The notes under the pieces were generated by a model. That model saw only the letters and a program-made list of their open reading frames with translations. It did no database searches and was not told where the DNA came from. Positions 7,781 to 16,233 of a stretch of 37,656 bases of DNA are shown here, piece after piece. Within the stretch, counting starts at the first letter, position 1. Every line of letters begins with the position of its first letter. Where the stretch lies: the NCBI GenBank assembly GCA_904501625.1, contig CAJGBR010000010.1:1-37656 (forward strand), in the 5' to 3' direction. This stretch comes from an uncultured Rikenellaceae bacterium (GTDB lineage: Bacteria; Bacteroidota; Bacteroidia; Bacteroidales; Rikenellaceae). Made by a program: the position numbers and the translations under genes.

Positions 7781-8371
7781 TTAAAACTCAACTTTAGGTG
7801 CAGATGCGGCTCCCTGTTCAGCAGTGAAATAAGCTTGTGGTGTAAAACCGAACATCGATGCAAATAGATTTCTCGGGAACTGTCTGATATACAGATTGAA
7901 TGACTTAGCTTCGTCGTTAAACTTTCGACGTTCGACTGCGATTCTGTTTTCAGTTCCTTCAAGTTGTACTTGCAGGTCTCTGAAATTTTGGTTTGCTTTA
8001 AGGTCAGGGTAGTTCTCGGCAATAGCCATCAGTTTGCCCAATGCAGCAGATAAAGCCCCCTGAGACTTATTGATTTCGTTGATTGTCTGGCTATTGAGTT
8101 CATCAACAGTGATATTTTGGCGTGTAGCATTTGCACGAGCCTCGATAACTGCAGTCAGCGTTTCAGATTCGTGTTTTGCGTATCCCTTTACGGTATTAAC
8201 TAAATTAGGAATCAAATCGAGTCGACGTTGGTATTGGTTCTCAACATTAGCCCACTGTGCAGCGACAGATTCTTGTTTCTGAACCATATTGTTGTAACCA
8301 TTTTTGCAAGTTACAAAGACTGCCAATACAACGCCTATAACTATCAATAGTGTAATTATTCCCTTTTTCAT
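7781..8371 (-). CDS. lemA: LemA family protein
   Basis: This 196-residue protein is begun at the ATG at 8369-8371 (MKKGIITLLIVIGVVLAVFV). An ATG 16 codons further up would lie inside the promoter palindrome. One N-terminal membrane helix (about 5-21) is followed by a helical bundle opening with the family core QWANVENQYQRRLDLIPNLV (39-58) and VKGYAKHE. The body is expected on the outer side of the inner membrane. Function of LemA proteins is not well defined; linkage to TPM-domain proteins is the established association. The gene is first in a lemA-TPM operon. A palindrome spans its promoter. Confidence 0.9.
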   Translation of the reverse strand: MKKGIITLLIVIGVVLAVFVTCKNGYNNMVQKQESVAAQWANVENQYQRRLDLIPNLVNTVKGYAKHESETLTAVIEARANATRQNITVDELNSQTINEINKSQGALSAALGKLMAIAENYPDLKANQNFRDLQVQLEGTENRIAVERRKFNDEAKSFNLYIRQFPRNLFASMFGFTPQAYFTAEQGAASAPKVEF

Positions 8372-8390
8372 AAGTTTGATATTTAAAAAT

Positions 8391-8428
8391 TTATAGTGCA
8401 AATTTAATAAAAATTGCACTATAACAAA
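8391..8428 (-). promoter_or_regulatory. lemA promoter overlapped by a perfect 11-bp inverted repeat
   Basis: On the minus strand TTTG (8428-8425), 18 bases, then TAAATTTG (8406-8399) match the Bacteroidota promoter. TTATAGTGCAA (8391-8401) and TTGCACTATAA (8414-8424) are perfect inverted arms with a 12-base centre, covering the spacer, -7 box and expected start site. It could be an operator. It also lies downstream of rpoN on the same strand and is followed by a T-rich stretch, so a terminator role for rpoN is possible. Confidence 0.55.
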
Positions 8429-8463
8429 AAAATCTTCATTTTAAAGCAATTTAGAAATGAGGT

Positions 8464-9888
8464 TTAGATCATCTCTTTTCTCAGTCGAGCTACGGGAATT
8501 CCAAGCATTTCTCTGTATTTGGCAACAGTGCGGCGGGCTATCTGGTAGCCTCGTTTATTGAGTTCTTCCATTAATGCCTCATCGGTCATCGGGTGGCGTT
8601 TATCCTCATTATCAACATATTCTTTGAGGATATTTTTTATTTCGTGAGAAGATACCTCATCCCCCGATTCGGTTTGCATAGCCTCGGAAAAGAGTGTCTT
8701 CAACAATAAAATTCCGAAATGTGTCTGCACATATTTGCTATTTACTACGCGAGAGATTGTCGAAACATCGAGTCCTGTTCTGTCGGATACATCTTTGAGA
8801 ATCATCGGCTTGAGCATAGATATATCTCCATCCTTGAAGTATTCGCGTTGGTAGTCCAAAATCGTCTGCATCGTTTGCATCAAAGTTTTATGTCTTTGTT
8901 CGATTGCCGAGATAAACCATTTTGCAGAATCAACCTTATGTTTAATGAACTGCATAGTTTCGTGTTCTTGCTTTTCGTTTACGGACTCTGACATTTCACG
9001 AATCATTTTGATGTATTGATTATTGATTCGCACTTCAGGAACATTCGAATAATTTAGTGACAATGAGAACTCTCCATTGTGATAATCGAGTATAAAATCG
9101 GGAGTAATATGCGGCACAATATCTTGTGCATCATTATTATATAAATTGGCTGGTTTGGGTGATAGTCTGATAATTTCGTCAATGGCATCTTTAAATTGGT
9201 CATTGGTGCAACCCAAACGATTAAGTAATTTGTCGTAATGTTTTTTTGTGAATTCTACAAAATGGTCTTCGATTATTTTCTTTGCAAGTTTTTCACTATC
9301 TGAAGCCGGTTGCCTTGAGCCCAACTGCAACAGAAGGCACTCTTGCAACGACCTTGCACCTACACCTACGGGTTCGAGTTCGTGAATTGTTCTCAGGGCA
9401 TTTTCCAGTTCTGCCACATCTGCATCGATACTCATATTGAAGGCAAGGTCGTCGGATATTGATTCCAAAGGTCTTCGCAGATAGCCATCATTATCAAGAC
9501 TATCAATGAGATATTTTGCCAAAATGAACTCTCTATTAGTCAATGTTTTGTATCCAAGTTGTTCTTCGAGATATTCCCTAAGAGATATTCCGCGTGTAAT
9601 CGGAGTCTGATGAATCTTGTCGTCCTTCGAGTAGTTGTTTGTGTGGTATTTATACGAGGGAATATTATCCTCCTCCTTGACATATTGTTCAACCGAAATC
9701 TCTTTTTTATCTTCTTGGAGTTCGATATCTTGTTCGACCTCTTCCAATACCGGATTCTCTTCAATTTCCTGTTTGATTCTTTGTTCGAGTTGCAGCATTG
9801 GTAATTCCAACAACTTTATCATTTGAATCTGTTGTGGAGATAATTTCTGAGATAATTTCTGAACTTGGCTTTGACTTATAATTCCCAT
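8464..9888 (-). CDS. rpoN: RNA polymerase sigma-54 factor
   Basis: This 474-residue sigma factor recognises -24/-12 promoters and needs AAA+ activators. Region I is Gln/Leu-rich at the N terminus (KLSPQQIQMIKLLELPMLQL, about 14-33, then EENPVLEE). An acidic linker (about 47-90) separates it from the core-binding region (about 100-300). The C-terminal DNA-binding part ends with the RpoN box ARRTVAKYRE (451-460), intact. Length is normal. It sits between asnS and lemA on the same strand, with 164 bases upstream. No AAA+ enhancer-binding activator is encoded in this window. Identification is certain. Confidence 0.97.
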   Translation of the reverse strand: MGIISQSQVQKLSQKLSPQQIQMIKLLELPMLQLEQRIKQEIEENPVLEEVEQDIELQEDKKEISVEQYVKEEDNIPSYKYHTNNYSKDDKIHQTPITRGISLREYLEEQLGYKTLTNREFILAKYLIDSLDNDGYLRRPLESISDDLAFNMSIDADVAELENALRTIHELEPVGVGARSLQECLLLQLGSRQPASDSEKLAKKIIEDHFVEFTKKHYDKLLNRLGCTNDQFKDAIDEIIRLSPKPANLYNNDAQDIVPHITPDFILDYHNGEFSLSLNYSNVPEVRINNQYIKMIREMSESVNEKQEHETMQFIKHKVDSAKWFISAIEQRHKTLMQTMQTILDYQREYFKDGDISMLKPMILKDVSDRTGLDVSTISRVVNSKYVQTHFGILLLKTLFSEAMQTESGDEVSSHEIKNILKEYVDNEDKRHPMTDEALMEELNKRGYQIARRTVAKYREMLGIPVARLRKEMI

Positions 9889-9988
9889 AGTATTAAATTA
9901 GATATTAAATATTGAAATTAGTTTTTCAAGTTGTGATTTTTACTAAAAAAATATTACTTTCGGGTTTCAAGTCATCTATTTAACAATA

Positions 9989-10028
9989 GATTGCAGAAAA
10001 CCAGAGTATATCAAGGTCTTCTGCAATC
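9989..10028 (-). terminator. Possible terminator of asnS
   Basis: GATTGCAGAA (9989-9998) and TTCTGCAATC (10019-10028) are perfect 10-bp inverted arms with a 20-base loop, 24 bases downstream of the asnS stop. The following bases are only moderately T-rich, so termination is uncertain. Confidence 0.4.
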
Positions 10029-10052
10029 ATATATCAAGTTTGGTCGTTTGTA

Positions 10053-11462
10053 TTAGAATTCGGCGTTATTCGGAGTTCTTGGGAACGGAATCACATCACG
10101 AATATTGGCCATACCTGTAACAAAAAGCAACAAACGTTCGAATCCTAAACCGAAACCACTATGTGGTGCACTGCCGAATCTACGAGTGTCAAGATACCAC
10201 CACATATCTTTGTCGGGAATTCCGAGTTCGTTGATGCGGTTGAGCAATTTTTCGTAGTTCTCTTCACGTTGAGATCCTCCGATAATTTCACCGATTTTGG
10301 GGAACAGAACGTCCATTGCACGAACTGTTTTTCCATCATCGTTTTGTTTCATATAGAACGCCTTGATCTCTTTGGGATAGTTGGTCAGAATAACCGGTTT
10401 TTTGAAATGTTTTTCAACAAGGTAGCGTTCGTGTTCGCTTTGTAGGTCGAGACCCCAACTTACAGGATACTCAAATTTTGCTCCTGAGTTTTTCAAAATT
10501 TCGATACCTTCTGTGTAGTCGAGTCTTACGAAATCGTTTTCCAATACAAATTTCAAACGGTCAATTAATTCGCCGTCATACATTTTTGCGAGGAATTGAA
10601 GATCGTCCATACAATTATCCAATGCATATTGAATAAGATATTTGAGGAAATCTTCAGCGAGGTTCATATTGTCTTCGATTTCGAAGAATGCAACTTCGGG
10701 TTCGATCATCCAGAATTCAGCCAGGTGACGCGGAGTATTTGAATTCTCTGCACGGAATGTCGGTCCGAATGTGTAGATTTGTCCCAAAGCCATAGCACCG
10801 AGTTCGCCTTCGAGTTGTCCCGAAACAGTGAGGTTGCAATGTTTGCCGAAGAAGTCCTGTGTATAATCGACTTTGCCTTCTTCGTTGCGGGGCAGTTCTT
10901 CGAGATTAAGTGTTGTGACGTTGAACATCTCTCCTGCACCTTCGCAGTCTGATGCTGTAATCAGTGGGGTATGAAGATAATAGAATCCGTGATCATTAAA
11001 ATATTTATGGATAGCGAATGCCATTGCGTGACGAATTCTGAGTACGGCACCAAAGGTGTTAGTACGCGGACGCAAGTGTGCAATTTCTCTCAGAAATTCA
11101 AGTGTATGACCCTTCTTTTGCAGTGGGTAGGATTCTGGACTTGCACCGCCATAGAGTTCAACTTCTTTACCTTGAATTTCAACCGATTGACCTGAACCCT
11201 GACTTGCTACGAGTTTTCCTACGACTCTGACACAGGCTCCGGTTGAAATGCTTTTAAGCAGTTCTTCGTCATACTTGGCAGGATCAAGAACGACCTGTAT
11301 ATTGTTAATTGAAGAACCGTCGTTGATTGCCAGAAATACTACGTTTTTATTTCCACGCTTAGTTCTTACCCAGCCCTTTACAGTGACTACCGAGTCGGGT
11401 TGACCGTTTTTGAGCAGGTCGACGACTTTGGTTCGACCTCCGTCAAGATTTACATTTCTCAT
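10053..11462 (-). CDS. asnS: Asparagine--tRNA ligase (class II, AsnRS)
   Basis: This 469-residue cytoplasmic enzyme charges tRNA-Asn. An N-terminal OB-fold anticodon-binding domain (about 8-110; VKGWVRTKRGNKNVVFLAIN) precedes the class II core. Motif 2 reads TFRAENSNTPRHLAEFWMIE and motif 3 GFGLGFERLLLF near the C terminus. AsnRS rather than AspRS is indicated by the close-packed core without the bacterial AspRS GAD insertion, and by overall length (AspRS is near 590). I start at the ATG at 11460-11462 (MRNVNLDGGRTKVVDLLKNG). The upstream ATG adds 11 residues and lies at the predicted transcription start. Its own promoter and divergence from purL suggest independent expression. Confidence 0.95.
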   Translation of the reverse strand: MRNVNLDGGRTKVVDLLKNGQPDSVVTVKGWVRTKRGNKNVVFLAINDGSSINNIQVVLDPAKYDEELLKSISTGACVRVVGKLVASQGSGQSVEIQGKEVELYGGASPESYPLQKKGHTLEFLREIAHLRPRTNTFGAVLRIRHAMAFAIHKYFNDHGFYYLHTPLITASDCEGAGEMFNVTTLNLEELPRNEEGKVDYTQDFFGKHCNLTVSGQLEGELGAMALGQIYTFGPTFRAENSNTPRHLAEFWMIEPEVAFFEIEDNMNLAEDFLKYLIQYALDNCMDDLQFLAKMYDGELIDRLKFVLENDFVRLDYTEGIEILKNSGAKFEYPVSWGLDLQSEHERYLVEKHFKKPVILTNYPKEIKAFYMKQNDDGKTVRAMDVLFPKIGEIIGGSQREENYEKLLNRINELGIPDKDMWWYLDTRRFGSAPHSGFGLGFERLLLFVTGMANIRDVIPFPRTPNNAEF

Positions 11463-11492
11463 TTTGAATTTCGTAATAAACAAATACTGCCA

Positions 11493-11525
11493 CAAAAATA
11501 ATTATTTTTCTTTAAAATTCAAAAA
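11493..11525 (-). promoter_or_regulatory. asnS promoter
   Basis: The minus strand reads TTTTTG (11525-11520), 19 bases, then TATTTTTG (11500-11493), a good TTTG/TAnnTTTG pair about 30 bases before the chosen ATG. Confidence 0.65.
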
Positions 11526-11594
11526 TTCCACACTCTAAACTCACGTTAGGGTAAATTTGTCGTGGGAGTATTTATATTGTCAAATGTTGTCAGT

Positions 11595-11624
11595 GTTGAA
11601 AAAAGTAATCGATTGTTGAAAAAA
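11595..11624 (+). repeat. Direct repeat GTTGAAAAAA upstream of the purL promoter
   Basis: GTTGAAAAAA is present at 11595-11604 and again at 11615-11624, offset by exactly 20 bases (about two helical turns), just upstream of the -33 region of purL. It is a possible activator or repressor site; no known factor is recognised. Confidence 0.35.
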
Positions 11625-11639
11625 AGGTGCTAAAAAAAA

Positions 11640-11668
11640 TTGAGATTGGGTAAGATTGTGTAACTTTG
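11640..11668 (+). promoter_or_regulatory. purL promoter
   Basis: TTG at 11640-11642, 18 bases, then TAACTTTG at 11661-11668; the ATG follows 23 bases later. Confidence 0.65.
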
Positions 11669-11691
11669 TAGCATAAAATATAGTTACGACA

Positions 11692-14600
11692 ATGATAGTA
11701 TTTTTTGAGAAGGATTCGACCATTTATGCAGTTGAATCGGTTGCTGATTTTTCGGCAGAAAATATTGAAAAATTGATTTGGTTGTTCGGTGGAGCAAAAC
11801 CACTCGGTGCAAATGAAATAAGAGGCTCATTTATCGGACCTCGTCGCGAAATGATTACTCCGTGGAGTACCAATGCTGTTGAAATTACTCAGAATATGGG
11901 TATAGAAGGAATTACTCGTATTGAGCAATTTTTTGCAGAAGGTGCTTCGGGTGTGCAGTTTGATCCGATGTTAAATAGAAGATATGAAATCCTCGATCAA
12001 AAGATTTACACAATTGAAAAACAATCAGATCCGATTGTCTACATCGAAGACCTCAAGGGGTATAACCAGACAGAAGGACTCGCTTTGAGTGAGAAGGAGA
12101 TTGAATATCTTGAAGAGGTGGCTGAGAAATTGGGCCGTAATCTGACTGATTCAGAAGTGTTTGGTTTTTCTCAGGTAAACTCTGAACACTGTCGCCACAA
12201 AATTTTCAATGGAAAATTTGTAATTGACGGCGAAGAAAAAGAGGAGAGCCTTTTCGGTATGATTAAAAAGACTACAAAAACCAATCCTAACAGAGTGGTT
12301 TCTGCCTACAAGGATAATTGTGCATTTTTGCAGGGACCTGTGGTTGAGCAATTTGCTCCTGAAACACACGATACGTCAGACTACTTTGCAGTCAAAGATT
12401 TTGAATCGGTAATTTCACTCAAGGCTGAAACTCATAATTTCCCGACAACTGTCGAACCATTCAATGGTGCTGCAACCGGAACAGGTGGCGAAATTCGTGA
12501 CCGTATCGGTGGCGGTAAGGGAGCATTCCCTGTTGCCGGCACCGCTATATATATGACCTCATATCCGCGTCTTGAAGGTGGTCGTCAGTGGGAAAAGGCT
12601 ATGGTTGAACGCGAATGGTTATATCAAACTCCAGAGCAGATTCTGCTGAAGGCTTCTAATGGAGCTTCTGACTTCGGTAATAAATTCGGACAACCTCTGA
12701 TTTGTGGTAGTGTGCAGACTTTCGAACATCAGGAAAACGGAAAGAAATTTGGCTTTGATAAAGTGATTATGCTTGCCGGCGGTATCGGTTATGGTAAAAA
12801 GGTTGATAGTATCAAAGGCGAACCTGCTAAAGATGAAAAGATTGTATTGCTTGGTGGTGAAAATTACCGTATTGGTATGGGTGGTGCTGCAGTCTCATCA
12901 GTTGAGACAGGACAATTTGCAAATGCAATCGAATTGAATGCTATTCAACGTTCAAACCCTGAGATGCAAAAACGTGCATATAACGCAATTCGTGCAATCT
13001 CAGAAGAAGATCGTAACCCGATTGTCTCGATTCACGACCACGGAGCAGGAGGTCACTTGAACTGTCTTTCAGAACTTGTCGAAAATACGGGTGGTCGAAT
13101 AGATATGGATCAATTGCCAATCGGCGATCCGACACTTTCGGCTAAAGAGATTGTGGGTAACGAATCCCAGGAACGTATGGGTTTGGTTATTAAGGCTGAA
13201 GATGTAGATCATTTGAAGAGAATTGCAGAAAGAGAACGAGCTCCGATGTATGTTATTGGTGATATAACAGGAGATATGCAGTTTACATTTGAGAGAAAAT
13301 CTACTAACGAACGTCCGATTGATATTAAGTTGGAATATATGTTCGGCAAGGCTCCGAAAACAATTATGGAGGATAAAACTGTTGCGGAATCTTATGAGGC
13401 AGTTCAATACTCTGAAAACGAACTCAATGATTATCTCGAACAGGTACTATCAACAGAAGCTGTTTCTTGTAAGGATTGGTTGACAAATAAGGTCGATCGT
13501 TCGGTAACAGGTCGCATCGCACGTCAGCAATGTACAGGTCAGATTCAATTGCCATTAAATGATTGTGGTGTCGTTGCACTCGATTATCAGGGTATTAAAG
13601 GTATTGCAACAGCTCTCGGACACGCACCCGTCGCTGCAATGATCGATCCTGAAATCGGCTCTCGTTTAGCAATTACCGAAGCATTAACCAATATAGTTCT
13701 GGCTCCGATTGAGGGTGGATTGAGAGGTGTTTCGCTCAGTGCGAACTGGATGTGGCCGTGTAAAAACGTAGGAGAAGATGCTCGCCTGTATCGTGCAGTA
13801 AAGGCTGCTAGCGACTTCTCGTTGTCTTTGGGAATCAATATCCCCACAGGTAAGGATTCGTTATCAATGACACAGAAATATAAAAATGGCGAACAGGTTT
13901 ATGCTCCAGGAACGGTAATTATAACTTCAGGAGGTGAAGTGACAGATGTGAAGAAATGTCTTACTGCAGCCTTGAAACACAAACAGAGTCAGATTGTCTA
14001 TGTTGATATGAGCCATTGTGAATTTGGTCTTGCAGGTAGTATCTTTGCTCAAATTCGCAATAAGATTGGTGGCGTATTGCCTAATGTCGATTCGGATTAT
14101 TTTGCAAAAGCATTCAATGCTGTTCAATGCTTGGTTGAAGAGCAGAAATTGCTCGCAGGTCACGATGTCTCAGCCGGAGGTTTGATTACAGCATTATTGG
14201 AAATGACATTCGCAGATAACAAACTTGGTATCGATGTGGTGACAGATGTTCTCGGTCATAATAATATTATTGAGTTGTTATTCTCGGAACGTCCTGCGTT
14301 ATTGTTGCAAGTGGAAGACGGAGAGGTTATATGCAATGACCTGAAGGCTGCAGGTGTTGATGCTTATGTTATTGGTAATGTAAACACAGAACGTCGATTC
14401 ACTCTGAAAAATAATGATAAAGAATTGTCGTTCGATATAGATCATTTGAGAGATGTTTGGTACAGAACTTCATATTTGATGGATCGTTTGCAAAGCGGCG
14501 AACACAAAGCTGAAGAACGATTCAATAACTACAAAAAACAAACACTGGAATATAACTTCCCGAAGACATTCAGCGGAAAATTGGCTGACTATGGAATCGA

Positions 14601-15384
14601 TCCTCACAGAACTACACGCACAGGTGTGAAGGCTGCAATTATTCGTGAGAAGGGATCAAACGGTGATCGTGAAATGGCTTGGTGTATGCACCTGGCCGGT
14701 ATGGATGTTAAAGATGTGCATATGACCGACTTGATTTCAGGTCGCGAAACACTCGAAGATATCAATATGATTGTATTTGTCGGAGGATTCTCTAATTCAG
14801 ACGTGCTTGATTCAGCTAAAGGTTGGGCCGGAGCATTTCTCTATAATCCTAAGGCAAAACGTGCATTGGAACAATTCTTTGCTCGTCCTGATACTCTTTC
14901 CCTGGGAGTATGTAACGGTTGTCAGTTGATGGTCGAATTGGGATTGATCACTCCGAACCACTCGATTAAACCAAAGATGTTGCATAACGATAGTCACAAA
15001 TTTGAATCAAATTTCATCGGTGTAACAGTTCACGATTCGAAGTCTATTATGCTCAAATCACTTGCGGGTGCAAAACTCGGAATTTGGATTGCTCACGGTG
15101 AAGGAAAATTCTCGTTGCCTTTGGAACGCGAAAATTACAATATCCCGATAACATATAACTATGCAGAGTATCCGGCAAACCCCAATGGCAGTGACTACAA
15201 TGCTGCAGCAATCTGTAGCGAAGATGGTAGACACCTCGCTATGATGCCGCACTTGGAACGTGCAATCAGACCGTGGAACTGGGCTTACTATCCAAGTAAT
15301 CGTCAAAATTCAGATGAAGTTACTCCGTGGATTGAAGCATTTGTTAATGCTCGTCAATGGATTGAGAATAACAAAATTAAGTAA
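11692..15384 (+). CDS. purL: Phosphoribosylformylglycinamidine synthase (single-chain PurL)
   Basis: This 1230-residue enzyme converts FGAR and glutamine with ATP to FGAM, step four of purine synthesis. It is the large one-chain form with an N-terminal PurS-like region, a linker, two tandem AIRS-type synthase halves and a C-terminal class I glutaminase. The first synthase half contains FSQVNSEHCRHKIF and KAETHNFPTTVEPFNGAATG, which are diagnostic. The glutaminase has GVCNGCQLM with nucleophile C1074 and the partner His1187/Glu1189 in MPHLERA. All key residues are present. The gene has its own promoter and is followed after 25 bases by murI, likely in one transcript. Confidence 0.97.
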   Translation: MIVFFEKDSTIYAVESVADFSAENIEKLIWLFGGAKPLGANEIRGSFIGPRREMITPWSTNAVEITQNMGIEGITRIEQFFAEGASGVQFDPMLNRRYEILDQKIYTIEKQSDPIVYIEDLKGYNQTEGLALSEKEIEYLEEVAEKLGRNLTDSEVFGFSQVNSEHCRHKIFNGKFVIDGEEKEESLFGMIKKTTKTNPNRVVSAYKDNCAFLQGPVVEQFAPETHDTSDYFAVKDFESVISLKAETHNFPTTVEPFNGAATGTGGEIRDRIGGGKGAFPVAGTAIYMTSYPRLEGGRQWEKAMVEREWLYQTPEQILLKASNGASDFGNKFGQPLICGSVQTFEHQENGKKFGFDKVIMLAGGIGYGKKVDSIKGEPAKDEKIVLLGGENYRIGMGGAAVSSVETGQFANAIELNAIQRSNPEMQKRAYNAIRAISEEDRNPIVSIHDHGAGGHLNCLSELVENTGGRIDMDQLPIGDPTLSAKEIVGNESQERMGLVIKAEDVDHLKRIAERERAPMYVIGDITGDMQFTFERKSTNERPIDIKLEYMFGKAPKTIMEDKTVAESYEAVQYSENELNDYLEQVLSTEAVSCKDWLTNKVDRSVTGRIARQQCTGQIQLPLNDCGVVALDYQGIKGIATALGHAPVAAMIDPEIGSRLAITEALTNIVLAPIEGGLRGVSLSANWMWPCKNVGEDARLYRAVKAASDFSLSLGINIPTGKDSLSMTQKYKNGEQVYAPGTVIITSGGEVTDVKKCLTAALKHKQSQIVYVDMSHCEFGLAGSIFAQIRNKIGGVLPNVDSDYFAKAFNAVQCLVEEQKLLAGHDVSAGGLITALLEMTFADNKLGIDVVTDVLGHNNIIELLFSERPALLLQVEDGEVICNDLKAAGVDAYVIGNVNTERRFTLKNNDKELSFDIDHLRDVWYRTSYLMDRLQSGEHKAEERFNNYKKQTLEYNFPKTFSGKLADYGIDPHRTTRTGVKAAIIREKGSNGDREMAWCMHLAGMDVKDVHMTDLISGRETLEDINMIVFVGGFSNSDVLDSAKGWAGAFLYNPKAKRALEQFFARPDTLSLGVCNGCQLMVELGLITPNHSIKPKMLHNDSHKFESNFIGVTVHDSKSIMLKSLAGAKLGIWIAHGEGKFSLPLERENYNIPITYNYAEYPANPNGSDYNAAAICSEDGRHLAMMPHLERAIRPWNWAYYPSNRQNSDEVTPWIEAFVNARQWIENNKIK

Positions 15385-15409
15385 TCTTACTTAACTAATA
15401 CTTAAAGGT

Positions 15410-16201
15410 ATGGAGCATTGTTGCCGACCTATAGGTGTCTTTGATTCAGGAATGGGAGGTTTATCAGTTTGGCGAGAAATCGTCAAACTGATGCCTGCTG
15501 AATCGGTGATATATTATGGTGATGGTAAGAACTGTCCATATGGAGATCGTTCGCAAACAGATGTGATTAAATTTGTGCAAGAGGCTGTTGACCTGTTTAT
15601 CGAACGTGATTGTAAAGCAATTGTGCTTGCTTGCAATGCTGCCACAGCAATGTCTGTTGACTACCTTAGACATAAGTATCCTGATCGGATTTTTGTCGGT
15701 ATGGAACCGGCTGTAAAGCCAGCAGCACTGAATTCCCAAAGTGGTGTCATCGGAATTCTGGCCACGAAAGCTACCCTTGAAGGTAGTCTATTTAAAGAGA
15801 CTTCTATGAAATTTGCACATAATGCAAAGATACTCTCGTGTGTCGGTGATGGATTCGTTGAACTCGTAGAGCAAGGTAATGAAAATTCGCAGATGGCTTT
15901 CGATATTATCAGTAAATGTGTTGAACCTATGTTGCAACAGGGTGCTGATCATATTGTCCTGGGATGTACTCATTATCCATTTCTTGCGGAAACTATCAGT
16001 CGTGTAATAGGTGACCGAAACGTAAAAATTGTTGATCCGGCTCCGGCTGTAGCATTGAGAACAAAATCGTTGCTCGAGCAAAAAGGATGGCTTGCAAACA
16101 AAGATAATAAATGTGAATATTTGTTCTGTTCGGCTGCTGACGAAAGTTATAAAGCTAAATTGAAACAAAAAGCATTGTTGTTGATAGATAAATATCTATA
16201 G
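15410..16201 (+). CDS. murI: Glutamate racemase
   Basis: This 263-residue cytosolic enzyme makes D-glutamate for peptidoglycan without a cofactor. The family starts with IGVFDSGMGGLSV (8-20); the two catalytic cysteines are C75 in LACNAATA and C186 in LGCTHYPF. The usual CNT(A/S)(T/S)A form has Thr after Asn; here it is Ala77, a position that normally contacts substrate. I cannot say whether this is common in the phylum. An AAAGGT lies just before the ATG. It sits 25 bases after purL and 32 before ftsK. Confidence 0.95.
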   Translation: MEHCCRPIGVFDSGMGGLSVWREIVKLMPAESVIYYGDGKNCPYGDRSQTDVIKFVQEAVDLFIERDCKAIVLACNAATAMSVDYLRHKYPDRIFVGMEPAVKPAALNSQSGVIGILATKATLEGSLFKETSMKFAHNAKILSCVGDGFVELVEQGNENSQMAFDIISKCVEPMLQQGADHIVLGCTHYPFLAETISRVIGDRNVKIVDPAPAVALRTKSLLEQKGWLANKDNKCEYLFCSAADESYKAKLKQKALLLIDKYL

Positions 16202-16233
16202 TGTATATTTAAACTAAAACTTTAAATACTGAA

